Source: Chaetoderma sp. LZ-2023a | Lineage: Eukaryota; Mollusca; Caudofoveata; Chaetodermatida; Chaetodermatidae | Assembly: GCA_034401795.1 (NCBI GenBank) | Contig: CM067370.1 | Location: 59,259,333-59,323,332 of the forward strand | Direction of reading: 5' to 3' | Length of the DNA: 64,000 nucleotides | Shown here: positions 24,701-36,600 of the stretch, one piece after another | How positions within the stretch are numbered: the first letter of the stretch is position 1 | Layout of the letters: each line of letters starts with the position of its first letter | Notes under the pieces: generated by a model | What the model was told of the DNA's origin: nothing | What the model saw: only the letters and a program-made list of their open reading frames with translations | The model's database searches: none | Made by a program: the position numbers and the translations under genes

Positions 24701-27700
24701 GAGTAGCTTGAGTGTTTTCCCAATGGAAACTTTGTATTTCATCCTGGATGACGAACGAATAGTTCTCAGCAAAATCGCCTTGTAGAATGACATCTTCCAA
24801 TGGTTCCATGTTTGCTTTCAGTGATTTCATGTACTCGCTCTGTGATTTTGTAGTAAAATGGTGGCGTGTCAGGGTTACTATCACATCACCCACATGATCT
24901 ATAAAATCTTCTGTAGGCTCCTTTATGGTAATGAGTTCGGTCCTATCAACTTTAATCCACTGCTTATATTCCACCTCATCTACTAAATCTAGTTCTTCTA
25001 TACTGCTTAAATAATCAACAACTCCATGCTTTCCAGGACACTCTTTACACTGTCCCATCATGCATTTCTCTTCATTTGGGGAACAGACACATTGATTCAT
25101 CAGGAATTTAATATCTATGTCCTTACTTTTAATTGTATTACTGACCATTAGACTAGCATTTTGATGGTATTTACATACACAAACCGAGTGTGTCCCAGAA
25201 GCACCTGCTAATACACACCACCTAGGTCGCAGCGCTGCAAACGATGAAAATCCAATAGTCTTCTCTGCATCCTTTTTCCAGCTTACATACAGTTCCTTGA
25301 GATTAAGTAGAAGCATCCTCTTTTGATGATAATGCTTCTCACCATTCATATCCCTTACAACTACTCTGTCTTTCATACCTGGACACATCCTACTATTGTC
25401 ATCACTTTCATAAAAACCTATAACGTTATCTTTAATTTCCTGCGATATAGTGTCCTTTGTTTTTGTCACTAACACTGAGCACACCTCTAATTTTCTTTAT
25501 TTCACGACTCTTCTTGACTAAATAATTTGTTGCACCGAATTCTTGCATAGTTCTTTGAATTGTAAATGGAGAGACAGTCAAAATCTGGACACGTTCTTGG
25601 TAAGAACTTGATTGCTTGAACTTTTCCTTCAACTCTCCGATCATTGACTCGTATAATTTTAAGTCTTGCATCTTAGAATGTGTTTTTGTTCTTTTACTGG
25701 TGCATGCCATTTTCATAAATAAAATTTGCAAAAACTAGGAACATTATACCTGTTAAATTTTAACATAATGTAGAAAACATGTATAGGTGTAATTTGTCAT
25801 ATCAAATTTTTTATTCGCAGGTTGCCCACAAGGTCAAATTCAAGGTCAAATCAAAGATCAAAAGGTCATCATATATAAACCTAGTTCTATTCTCATTCTG
25901 ATCACATATTTAGAATCCTTGTGTTATTCCCTTTCAAATGACACAAATTACAACCAATTCGGTCCACTAGTTCAAAAGATATAGTTGTTTGAAGTTTTGC
26001 TGTTCGGACATTTTTTTACGTTTTTTGTGATTTTTCACAACTTTTAAAGGGCCATAACTCTTGAATGGTTGGGCAGATCGCGATAAAAATTAATATTTTT
26101 GTTTTTTGTGACAGACATAATATATAGACAAAATTTAGTCAATATTGGTGTCGGTGCCATTTCCGCCCTTGGGTGATATGAGCTGGAATGACCCATGTAT
26201 CCTACATGAGGAGCATGGGAGCATATAATCATCATATTTAGGCAATATAAGGCTTTCATATACTAGTTACATGACTGTATATGTATACTACATGTAAAGA
26301 AGATATTCAAAATAATTTATTGGAATTTTTTACCTGAATATTGGATATCAGAATACTTTACAAAACAAATTACTATTATTTCATGAATAACTACATAACT
26401 ATGCTTAGTTTTATTGTCTCTAGGCATAGTTTGTAACACAAGGATAATTGTCATAAGCTCACTTGGCCAGTCTGGCCAGGTGAGCTAATAAATGTGGTTA
26501 TTTTAAAATTAAATCCTGGCGCAACTAGGATCAAATCCGCAAAAATAATGTTTACGAACGTCCACAGATATTCAACTACGATATATTTTCGCAACTTTAC
26601 GGGATCTTTACTTTTTGTATTACAAAACCGCCAATCAGAGAGCCGCATTAAGTAATAATTTTAATATGACAATGTCTAAGATGGATGCCACAAATTGCGC
26701 AAAAGAGAAGAATTTTATCAACTTTCCTTGGGCAATTCTCGTTATGTCCCTCAGTAAATTTTCCAGAATTATTGAATTCGGTTTCCAAGAAGTCTTATAA
26801 TGAAGCAGGTCATAATATTTGTAGAAATCTGAGGGATTTAATATGGATTAGTATGGATTTAATAGCGACTGATTTTGTGCGTTGATGAGATTTAGCACAT
26901 TCTCTGGCGATATGAAGGCAAAATTTTTATTTAACCATTACGATTTTCGTGATAATGTCAAAGAAATCTAACATGCTCAAACGATAAAAGCCATAAAAAT
27001 TAATATGAATACTTTAGTTCAACAATTGCAATTAATGATTTATTTTTTGTGACATTCGGTTGTTTTCGGATTCACTGTGATTGTAAAGTAATGCAGCCGA
27101 ATATAACCCATTCTTGCGTTACCAGTGGGTTAGCTAGCCATCGTAACACTGTACTGTCTTACAGTGACAGATATTATCGACGTACAGTATAGTATCGACA
27201 CAATACCGATACCGAGATAATTGGGCCCAAAAATACCGATACCGGTAACGAACATAAAATATAAATACCGAACAGCTCTACTGGGAGCAACAGCACCCAG
27301 TGAAATTAGTTTCTAAATATTCAACAGAATGGGTATTAAATAGTTAAGACATACAATTTGTACAACTTGACAGACTTAAGAATTTATGAAGACTTAATTA
27401 CATGATCATGTACGCCGATGTCAATCAATTACGTCATGACTGATGTTACATCATTTATGATGTAATTGATTGAACTCCGCCTACATGTGACATAGTGGAT
27501 TATGACATCATATGACTGAATGATAAGTTGGATTCCTCAATTATCATGGGTAATTGGACATTATTTTTAGCAAATAAAAGACTACTAACCTCATAGCTCA
27601 CTGGTCCTCTAGCTCTCTGAAAAAAGAACACATCATATTTTAATTAAATTATGTTGTTAACAAGTAGGAATCACATATGGTTATTTGTATTGGACAACAG

Positions 27701-30220
27701 ATATGGGTCGATTCAAGCAAATCAATTGATTGAACATGTCTCCTTCAACTGAATACTATAATGCTATTTTGATCAGGTAGTCTGGGAAACCACCAAAAAC
27801 AGTTTAACTCTTTCACCGATATATTCCCAGTATCTCAATCTAAGGGGCAAATACACATGAAGGCTGTTGAATATTTTGAAATTAGTATGATTGCTTAGTG
27901 GTAGCTATTGCTGCCTTAGACATAAATGACTGGAAGCCATATTAATCTCAAAACATTCAACAGAATATTTTATAAATCATCAAGTGTTAAGGGACAGTGG
28001 TTTTCCATTTCAACATTTACCATTTTCTGTTTCACAAAATTGCTGATTCTGTTTCACTTCCATTTCGCAAACTTACATCGCCCGACATGCCTGAGCAACA
28101 TGTACACTTTATTAGTCAATAAAACAGACAATTCACCTTTCCAGTTTTAGCTATGCCCTGCCCACCTCCAGCTAAGCTCCACCTACACTTCGCCCTGTTG
28201 GGATTGATCGATCCCTGAATGCACTATCAATTTCCTGAAAACTATACAGGTAAGTTATATATTAAATAGTAAAGGGACACAATTCGCACAACACATAGAC
28301 CGTCTTCAAATATGCATTCGTGACGTACTCATCCACGTCATCCATGATGTCATAATGATGATGATGTCATTCTAGAGGTCACGTAGTTGAATATGACATC
28401 ATATGATCGGTGGATAAAGTGGAAAGGTCCATTGTGTTATTCGAATACCCAGGCAGTACAAAATTAGGGTGGCGACGATATGGGTGGGCAATAACTTACA
28501 ATTTTATGTGAGAATGTCTCACATTCTGGAGGAAATTACCTTTAAGCTGTTAATTTCTGCTTGAATATCATGTTTCCTGTTCACTTTTAAATGTTTTGCA
28601 GATTAATGTGATTTTCCGTTGATATCCGTTTGAATATCACTTTTCCATTACACATTTCCAAATTCCGTTTTATTTTCCACTATCGCAGAAACCACTGACC
28701 CTACCTTAGGCATAGGCTAACACACATATAAGTACTAGGTCATAAAACAACATTTCTTCACCAGTGATGAAGGTTTAGCCTTTTAATCATGTAGCCACCT
28801 GGCCTGGGCCCCTATGGTGGGCAGGTTAGTTTGGAGAAACAATTTAAAGAAATTTGTTGCTGTCTAAAATAGCAACAAACTTTAAGCAAATTGTTTCTCC
28901 AAGCTACCTGCCCACCATACCCCTAAAAGCAAAACTTAAGGGGCACAGACAATTTTTCAAGGGCCCAATTGTATGATTATAATGCATCAGTCCACATGTG
29001 GTCCATTATTTAGAAATACAGGATATAATAATTTAGGATTTACTAATAGTGTTAAAAACGCTGTTTTCAAGCTTAATAATATTGGCTCAATCTGCAATAC
29101 TCATCAGATATATAAAATGATTTTCTGTTCGCAATCTTAAAATATGGATTGGAAAATTTAGGTAGCCACCTGGGCTAGTGAGTTTGAAATTTTGGTAGCC
29201 CAGCCTAAAATCTAGGGGCTATGGGCTCTTGATAATCTTCAACACTGTTCACATGATGACATCACTCAGTGATCAAGGGAGACATCACTCAGTGATCAAG
29301 GGAAACATGAAAATAACATTCCAGTCTTGTTCCTAGGTCCGCGATTCAAGGGGACAATCTGAGGTTTTCAGTCCCTCCCCCCTTTCTATTATAAGTAAAT
29401 AGTGAGATGTTATATCTGAGGGGACATGTGTATTGTCAGGTGGGCAAATGGCCACATGGCACAACACTACATTCCATGTCAAAATTTACTTTTATGGAAT
29501 TTGAAGATAGGTAAATATTTGTAAAACACAAAGAAAATTGTCAACACACACCAAATGATACTTTTGGATAAATTAAACAAAAAATATATCATTTACCTCT
29601 TTTCGAATTCTTAAATAGTAAATTTCGACATTTTCCTTAAAATCACTCATTGTATGAATATTTGTTGTGGTACGGACCAAATCACAATCTTGGTTAACAA
29701 CAACGTACTGGGTGTGTCCGCCTGTGGTGGGCGTGTTGGCCCAGGAGAGAGCCTTCCCGTGTCCTGCTAGGTTTATGCCTATAGGTCCCATTGTGTGGAG
29801 CTGGTGTATCCAATGACATTCCTTCTGTTTTCTCCATGGGGTGGAGTTTTCATCGTCCGTGTCTGATGAAAGTACCTGGATAATTCTGAACCGCATGTCA
29901 GTTCTAAAATGTCCATGTTTATTGAAATGTCTGGATACGGGGGGTGTCGTATCATTTATTCCTATGGAGGTTCGATATCGATCTCCGATGTTCTTGGATT
30001 CTGATGGTGCGTAGAGTTTCCAACTCTTCTCCGTTTCTGTGCTCTAACAGTCTGTGTGTGGTCTTGGAGGGTCCACTCAGTGCGCCAGATAACTTTCATC
30101 AGTTGGGAGTACGGTACTCCTTAATTTTCTACTGACGCGTACAGCAACATTCATGAGGAGTACAAGACTTGTTGTTACTGAATACTGAACAAATTAACCT
30201 CCCCCCACACCCAACAATAT

Positions 30221-30278
<58 letters not shown>

Positions 30279-33200
30279 AATAATAATAATAAATGGTGTT
30301 GTTTTCTACATTGTCCTTTACCATATGAAGGTATAACAGTCAGTGCATTGTAATTGTACCATCAGATCATCACGCTACAGTATGCATGAACGATTACTGT
30401 ATTCTGAGGCTGTAGTAGTAGAAATATCCTCCAGCTGCAATCAGTCCTTTTTCTCTGTCGTCCCTCAAGAATTGTTCAAGAAAATTTCTACTTTCTCAGA
30501 GAAAATGTCCAGTTTCAAACCAAGAGAAAATTATTTTGGAATACTTATCACTGGAATGACTGACTTGATTATCAAGCCAGTCATTCCAGTGATAAGGTGT
30601 CAAAAATAGTCTTCTCTTGGTCTGTAAATGGATATTTCCCAGGACCACTGCAGATGCTGTTTTTGATCGGCTTTAGCATAAAAAGGATAAACTAGTCACC
30701 CCACCACCCTCCATGTTATTTCCTAAGGCCAGCAAACTTTCAAAATTAGCCATTATTTACGGTTACATGTCCTGGTTGGGGCAGCGTGTTTGGGACTCCT
30801 TGCTATTGATCAACTAACTAGTCACCCATAACAACCACAATTTAATTCTGAATGCAAATAAATTTTTATATCAAGTTTGTTTATTTTAAATCTAGCTGCG
30901 TTATGGTGCAGACAAGATTAGCCTATAGAGATACACTAGCATTCTAAAGACTTTCTGTGGTATACTGGCAAATGAATAAATATTATTGCTATAATAATAC
31001 TTGCCATTTTGAATTCTAAAATTTGTTTTAATGGAGGTAAATTTAGAAGCTAGTTTGACTGAAATAATTTACAGATAGCAATTAATCACTTACAGAAGTT
31101 AGTTAAATCATTTCCAAAATAATAGCAGAGATTCAACTATAACAAACATGTATCATTGACATATATAAAACAGAAGGAAAATTGTTAACCCTCTTTGTTT
31201 AGAAGGGAAATTCCAGTTTTTTGCTTCCTATTAGTACAGATCTAATCTTAACTAAATTTTGGTCAACGGATGCTATTGTGCTCAGATCCGGAACTCCCAT
31301 TTGGAATTTTGATTCATAATTTTTTGGGTCAAAATCTTATATTTTATTAAAAATTTACCGGAAATTGTTAAATTGCTTCTTCTCCTTACCCTTTTGACCG
31401 ATTTCAATAAAATTTGGCTGGAAGGTTCCTATGGTCATAGGTTATAGAACTTGCATTCAGAATTTCGATTCGTAAATATTTTGGGTGAACAATTTAGATT
31501 TTTTTTTTAATTTACCGAAAATTGTCAAATTGCTTCTTACCATTTTGATCGATTTCAACCAAATTGGGCTGAAAGAATCCTAGGTCATAGGCTCTAGAAC
31601 TTCCATTCAGAATTGTGTTGCATAAATATTTTGAGTGAAAATCCTAGATTTTATTACAAATTTACCGGAAATTGTCAAAAAGATCCTATGATCATAGGTT
31701 ATAGAACTTGCATCCAGAATTTTGATTCGTAAATATTTTGGGTGAAAAACTTAGATTTTATTAAAAGATTTACCGGAAAATGTTCAAATCGCTTCTTACC
31801 ATTTTGACCAATTTGAACAAATTGGGCTGAAAGAATCCTATGGTCATAGGCTCTAGTTTCCATATATATACAGAGTATATATATATACACCTGTGCAAAA
31901 GTTAAGCACCAGCAAAAACAATAGAACGTAGAAACATGATGGTACAACTAGGCTGCCATACTTTTTGTCCCCGCGTTAGCTGACATAATTCCAAGTACGA
32001 AATGCACATGCATGCATGACTTCACGCCGCTTGATGTCCGTGCGTGGCGGGAAACAGCACACGTGTTCAGTTATGTAAAAGTCCAGTTTGAGGTGTAGAA
32101 CATTACATACAGATTTAGGCGACAAGATTAGGAATTTTGTGTTCATGACCGTGGTTTATTTGTACAGAGAGAATTAGCTCTTGATTGTGAACCGCTATGG
32201 CAAGATGAAGGTCAAGTGATCGTGTGAAATGGCAAATCATAGGCATGCATACCACTGGTATGTCATGCAGAGAGATTGGCAGACAGCTGAACATTAACCA
32301 TACTGTAATCAGTCGTTTGATTGCAAAACATGGGCAAACTAACGAGGTGAAGGACAGGCCTAGATCTGGAAGACCGAAGAAGACTACTGCCCGTGATGAT
32401 CGAGCCCTAGTACGCCTTGTTAGATCTCCATTCACCAACAGCAGAGTGCTCAGCCAGCAATGGGAAACGCGCAATAGAGTGTCAATGTCTACCGTCAAAA
32501 GGAGACTGTATGCTGCTGGCATGAAAGCTAGGAGACCTGTCAGACGTCCTCTCCTCACTGCACACCACAAAGAGGAGCGTCTGAGGTGGTGCAACGAAAG
32601 AAGACACTGGAACATGAGATCCTGGAGACGGGTACACTGGTCCGATGAAAGTCGGTTCCTGCTTCATGCCACAGATGGTCGAACTCGTGTATGGAGGTCC
32701 AGACGCACGGCGTACGACCAACGTAACATCATGGAAGAAGTTCCATTTGGTGGAGGTTCCGTTATGATATGCGGGTGCATCTCATTTGATTGTAAGCTGG
32801 ATCTGTTGACTGTACCTGGAACACTAAATGGACAAAGATATCAAGATTCCATACTGGATAGAGTTGTGGTCCCTCATTTTGTAAATCATGCACCTGGAAC
32901 CCACCCTATATTCATGGATGACAACGCCCGACCACATCGTGCTAGAGCTGTGCATGAATACCTCCGCCAGAATGCCATCGAAACCCTACCACGGCCAGCA
33001 AGGAGCCCTGACATGAACCCTATTGAGCATATCTGGGACATTCTGGGAAACATGGTGAGAAGGAGGGATCCTCCTGTGCAGAACCTACAGGAATTAACAG
33101 ACACACTCCATCTTGAATGGCAACGAATACCACAATGGCGTATCAGTCGGTTGGTGACCAGCATGAGACGTCGTGTCCAGGCCGTCATCCAGGCACAAGG

Positions 33201-33538
33201 TGGATATACCCGGTATTAATAATGACAGTCTCAAACTCGTGCACAGATGTTAAACTTCGTTTTCAGACACCATTAATGACAATCTAGCCACGTGTGTCAA
33301 CTGTAGGGCAATAGTTGTCAGTTGTGTCAACGTAACCATATTCAGGCCTCGTTTTCAAGTTCAAACAAAAACATACAGTGTTTCCCCACCATCATAATCA
33401 GCATTCCTCTAGTTGCATTATTACCTCTTGCACTAAGATGGATGGGTACATAAATGTTTATGCTATTGCTTTCTTCATAGCACATGAATATACCCTCGCA
33501 TGTGCGTAAAAATAGGGTGGTGCTTAACTTTTGCACAG

Positions 33539-33634
<96 letters not shown>

Positions 33635-36600
33635 GATATGAGTTAATGCCCATCTCATTTATACATAATTAGACATGTATATGTACAGGATGTCAAATAA
33701 GTCTGGTCTCATATCGAAGTTTATTAATGCAAAGATCTATTCAGATAGATTTACTGTTTGCATGGTGTGCATTGTGCATTCCACGCACGCACACATTCTT
33801 TAACAGTTTCGATGTGTACCTATAGGAGACAACATGAAATAAAATTAGCATTAAGTGTGTCCTTCATGTGTTGCATAATAGTGAGTGTGGGTGGGTGGGT
33901 GAGCAGCAGTTGCAGTGCTGCTCAACCGCGGCGGTGTTCACATTGTTGTTGTTGTTGTTGTTTTAGATGAAGTTCACATCCACTCAGCACATGTGCTCCC
34001 ATCCACCCCTACCAGCACAGTCGGACAGCTCATCACATAGACTGTAGTAGTAGTCCCCGATAACGTAGCTTACCGGGAAAGTATCGGCGCGATATCGGCT
34101 CGACATCAGCCCAGTAAGCTGCATTATTAAAGTGAGTTTATGCCATGGCGACTGTCCGTCGTCTGTCAAATTTTGCTTTAAACACTACTCCTCATTAACC
34201 GCTGGGCCAATTTCAACCAAATTTGGCTAGAAGGCCCCCGATAGTAGTAGGCTCCAGAATTTCCATTATTAAAAATCTACCGGAAATTGTCAAAATGCTT
34301 ATTATTTTGACCACTTTCAACCAAATTTGGCTGAAATGACCTAATGGTCGTAGGCTCCAGAACTCCATTCAAAATTTTTATCCATCCATTTTTTGGGTGA
34401 AAATCTTAGATTTTATGAAAAATGTACCGAAAATTGTCAAAATGCTTCTTACCATTCCGAGCGATTTCAACCAAATTTGGCTGAAAGGTCACATAATGGT
34501 CGTAGGCTCCAGAAGTTCCATTCAGAATTTTGATTCATCAATTTTTTGGGTGAAAATCTGAAATTTTATGAAAAATGTACTGGAAATTGTCAAATTGCTT
34601 CTCCTTACCATCTTGGCCGGTTTTAGCCAAATTAGGCTGAAAGGATCCTATGGCTATAGGCTATAGAACCTCCATTCAGAATTTTGATTTGTCAATTCTT
34701 TGCGTGAATTCTTTCATGAAAAATGTACCGGAAATTGTCAAATTGCTAGTCATCCTTAGCTGCTTGACAACCAAATTTCAACTAATCGATTCTATGGTGG
34801 TAGGGTCTAGAAATCCTGCTCAGAATTTTGATTGATCAATTTTTTGGGTGAAAATCTTAGATGTTATGAAAAATGTACCTGAAATTGTCAAAACACTGCT
34901 TCTCCTTAGTTGCTGGACAAATTTCAGAATTTTGATTGGTAAATTTGTGTGGCCGTCATGGATTTTCCGAAAAGTATCCATCATATATCTACTTAATTAC
35001 AAATGGTTCAAATGCTAATGGTCCAGGTGAGCGCCATAGGACCTTGGGCCTCTTGTTAGCTCACCTGGCCTGAAAGGCCAAGTGAGCTTATGCCATGGCG
35101 GCTGTCCTTTGTCCATCCATGATCCGCCATCCATCCGTCGTCTATTCGTCAAATCACTTCTCCTTAACGGTGTAACCGATTTCAACCAAATTTGGCTGAA
35201 AGGATCCTATGCTGGTATCCTCCACATTTTTTTTCAGAATCCTTATTTCGTCAATTTTTGGGGGGGAAAATCATAGATTTTATGAAAAATTTACCAGAAA
35301 TTGTCAAAATGCTACTTCTCGTTAGGTACTTGATGTATTTCAACCCGATTTGGCTAGACTGATTCTATGGTGGTAGGTTCTAAAGCTTCTATTCAGAATT
35401 TTGATTGATCCATTTTTTTGGTTAAAATCATGGATTTTGTGAAAAATTTACCAGAGATTGTCAAAATGCTACTCCTCATTAACCGCTTGACATATTTCAA
35501 CCAAGTTTGACTAGATGGATTCTATGCGAGTAGGCTCCAGAACTTACATTAAGAATTTTGTTTGATCGATTTTTTGGGTGAAAACCTTAGATTTTATGAA
35601 AGATTTACCGGAAATGGTCAAAATGCTACTCCTCCATAGCCGCTTGACATATTTCAACCAAATTTGGCTAGATGGATTCTAGGTTGATGGTTCTAGAACT
35701 TCTATTCAGAATGGGCAAGCCTATGGATTAAGTCGATCTTGACTATATATGGGCAGAAAAAAACCAGATTGACGGTTCCACCTTTGAAATTTTTGGAGGT
35801 TTGGCGGTATGGTCAAACATTTTTACCGGTTGACCTGTATTTTACCGGTTGGGGTCAAGTTTACCGGTTGTGACTTTTTTACCAGTTGTGCCTTTTTTGT
35901 CGCTTGTAATATTTTTTGTCGGTTGTAACTTTTTGGCCGGTTCTGCCATTTTTTGGTGGCTGGGCAACTTTTTTGCCAGTTGTGGTCATTTTTATCGATT
36001 GTGAATTTTTTTACCAGTTGTGTCCATTTTGGCGGCTGGAACGTTTTTGGCCGTTTAAGATTTTTACCGGTTGTAGGTCATTTTGGTGCTAAATTTCTAA
36101 GGGTTTTTGTAGGTCAAGTTCATAGAGGTATCGCTAATTTATTGGAGTTTTTGGCTGTTTGGATGGGTAATGATCATATGTGGTCATCGCTGAATCAAAA
36201 ATGACCACATGATCAGAACCAGACGATGAAAACTCCACCCATAAACCCAGCAGGATAAGGCGCGCCCCCACCCCACCCCTCCCCCCCACTGGCGGCTGCC
36301 CAGTACGTTGTTATTAACCTTTTATCTCCAAGCTGTCTCTAAGAATCCATCTTTCCAGTCAGATAATATATATCTACACATCTTTTGGCGACATCATCAC
36401 TTTCGCCATAGACGTCACACATTGACGTCATACCCATTGTCATCACCTCGCATCTTTTAAAGATGCTATTAAATATGGCACTTTGACGTGGACTTCAGCA
36501 CAAAGCTATTTTCCCCTTTTTAAACTTAAATTTAATTGCATTATATAAAGAACAACAGACACATACTCACCAAGTTGTTGTGCTTCTTTATTTTATTCAT

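Larger units (their letters stand above)
23143..26194 (-). mobile_element. DNA transposon with GGGTCATTCCA ends and ATGT target duplication
   Basis: The tips GGGTCATTCCA and (at the right) TGGAATGACCC are perfect inverted repeats, followed by shared ATCACCC. ATGT flanks both sides (23139-23142, 26195-26198), so the target duplication is 4 bases. Imperfect inverted repeats run about 390 bases inward; both sides carry the GGCCCTTTGA/TAACTC region and a run of GACCTTGAATTTGACC. Between them lie two overlapping minus-strand frames (99 and 550 codons). A 4-base duplication would fit Sola-type transposons, but the superfamily is not proven by the sequence alone. Confidence 0.85.
27617..29572. other. 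Intron sequence with palindromes and a diverged duplication
   Basis: Segments near 27350-27560 and 28260-28440 share order and phrases (GACATCATATGA, 'TGATGTCAT'-like), suggesting an old tandem duplication about 0.9 kb apart. A P2 element spans 27804-27990 with TTAA at both ends. A 27-base unit (ACATCACTCAGTGATCAAGG) is doubled at 29258-29308. No coding region recognised. Confidence 0.45.
30126..31239. other. Intron sequence with microsatellite and P3 palindrome
   Basis: An (AT)n run followed by (AAT)n at about 30221-30291 and a P3 hairpin at 30486-30650. A decayed P2-like hairpin (TTAGAAGCTAGTTTGACTGA...) lies at 31027-31130. No gene recognised. Confidence 0.5.

Noticed and set aside
29860-29880. 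CTGATGA near the Penelope-like remnant at 29.86 kb as a third hammerhead
   Set aside because: No stem II and no GAAA at a suitable distance; it lies within the GIY-YIG coding remains.
32115-32721. Minus-strand frames of 166 and 79 codons opposite the Tc1 transposase
   Set aside because: Antisense shadows of a well-supported transposase frame.
33484-33672. Frames of Tyr-Ile repeats on both strands across the TA microsatellite
   Set aside because: Pure translation of a dinucleotide repeat.
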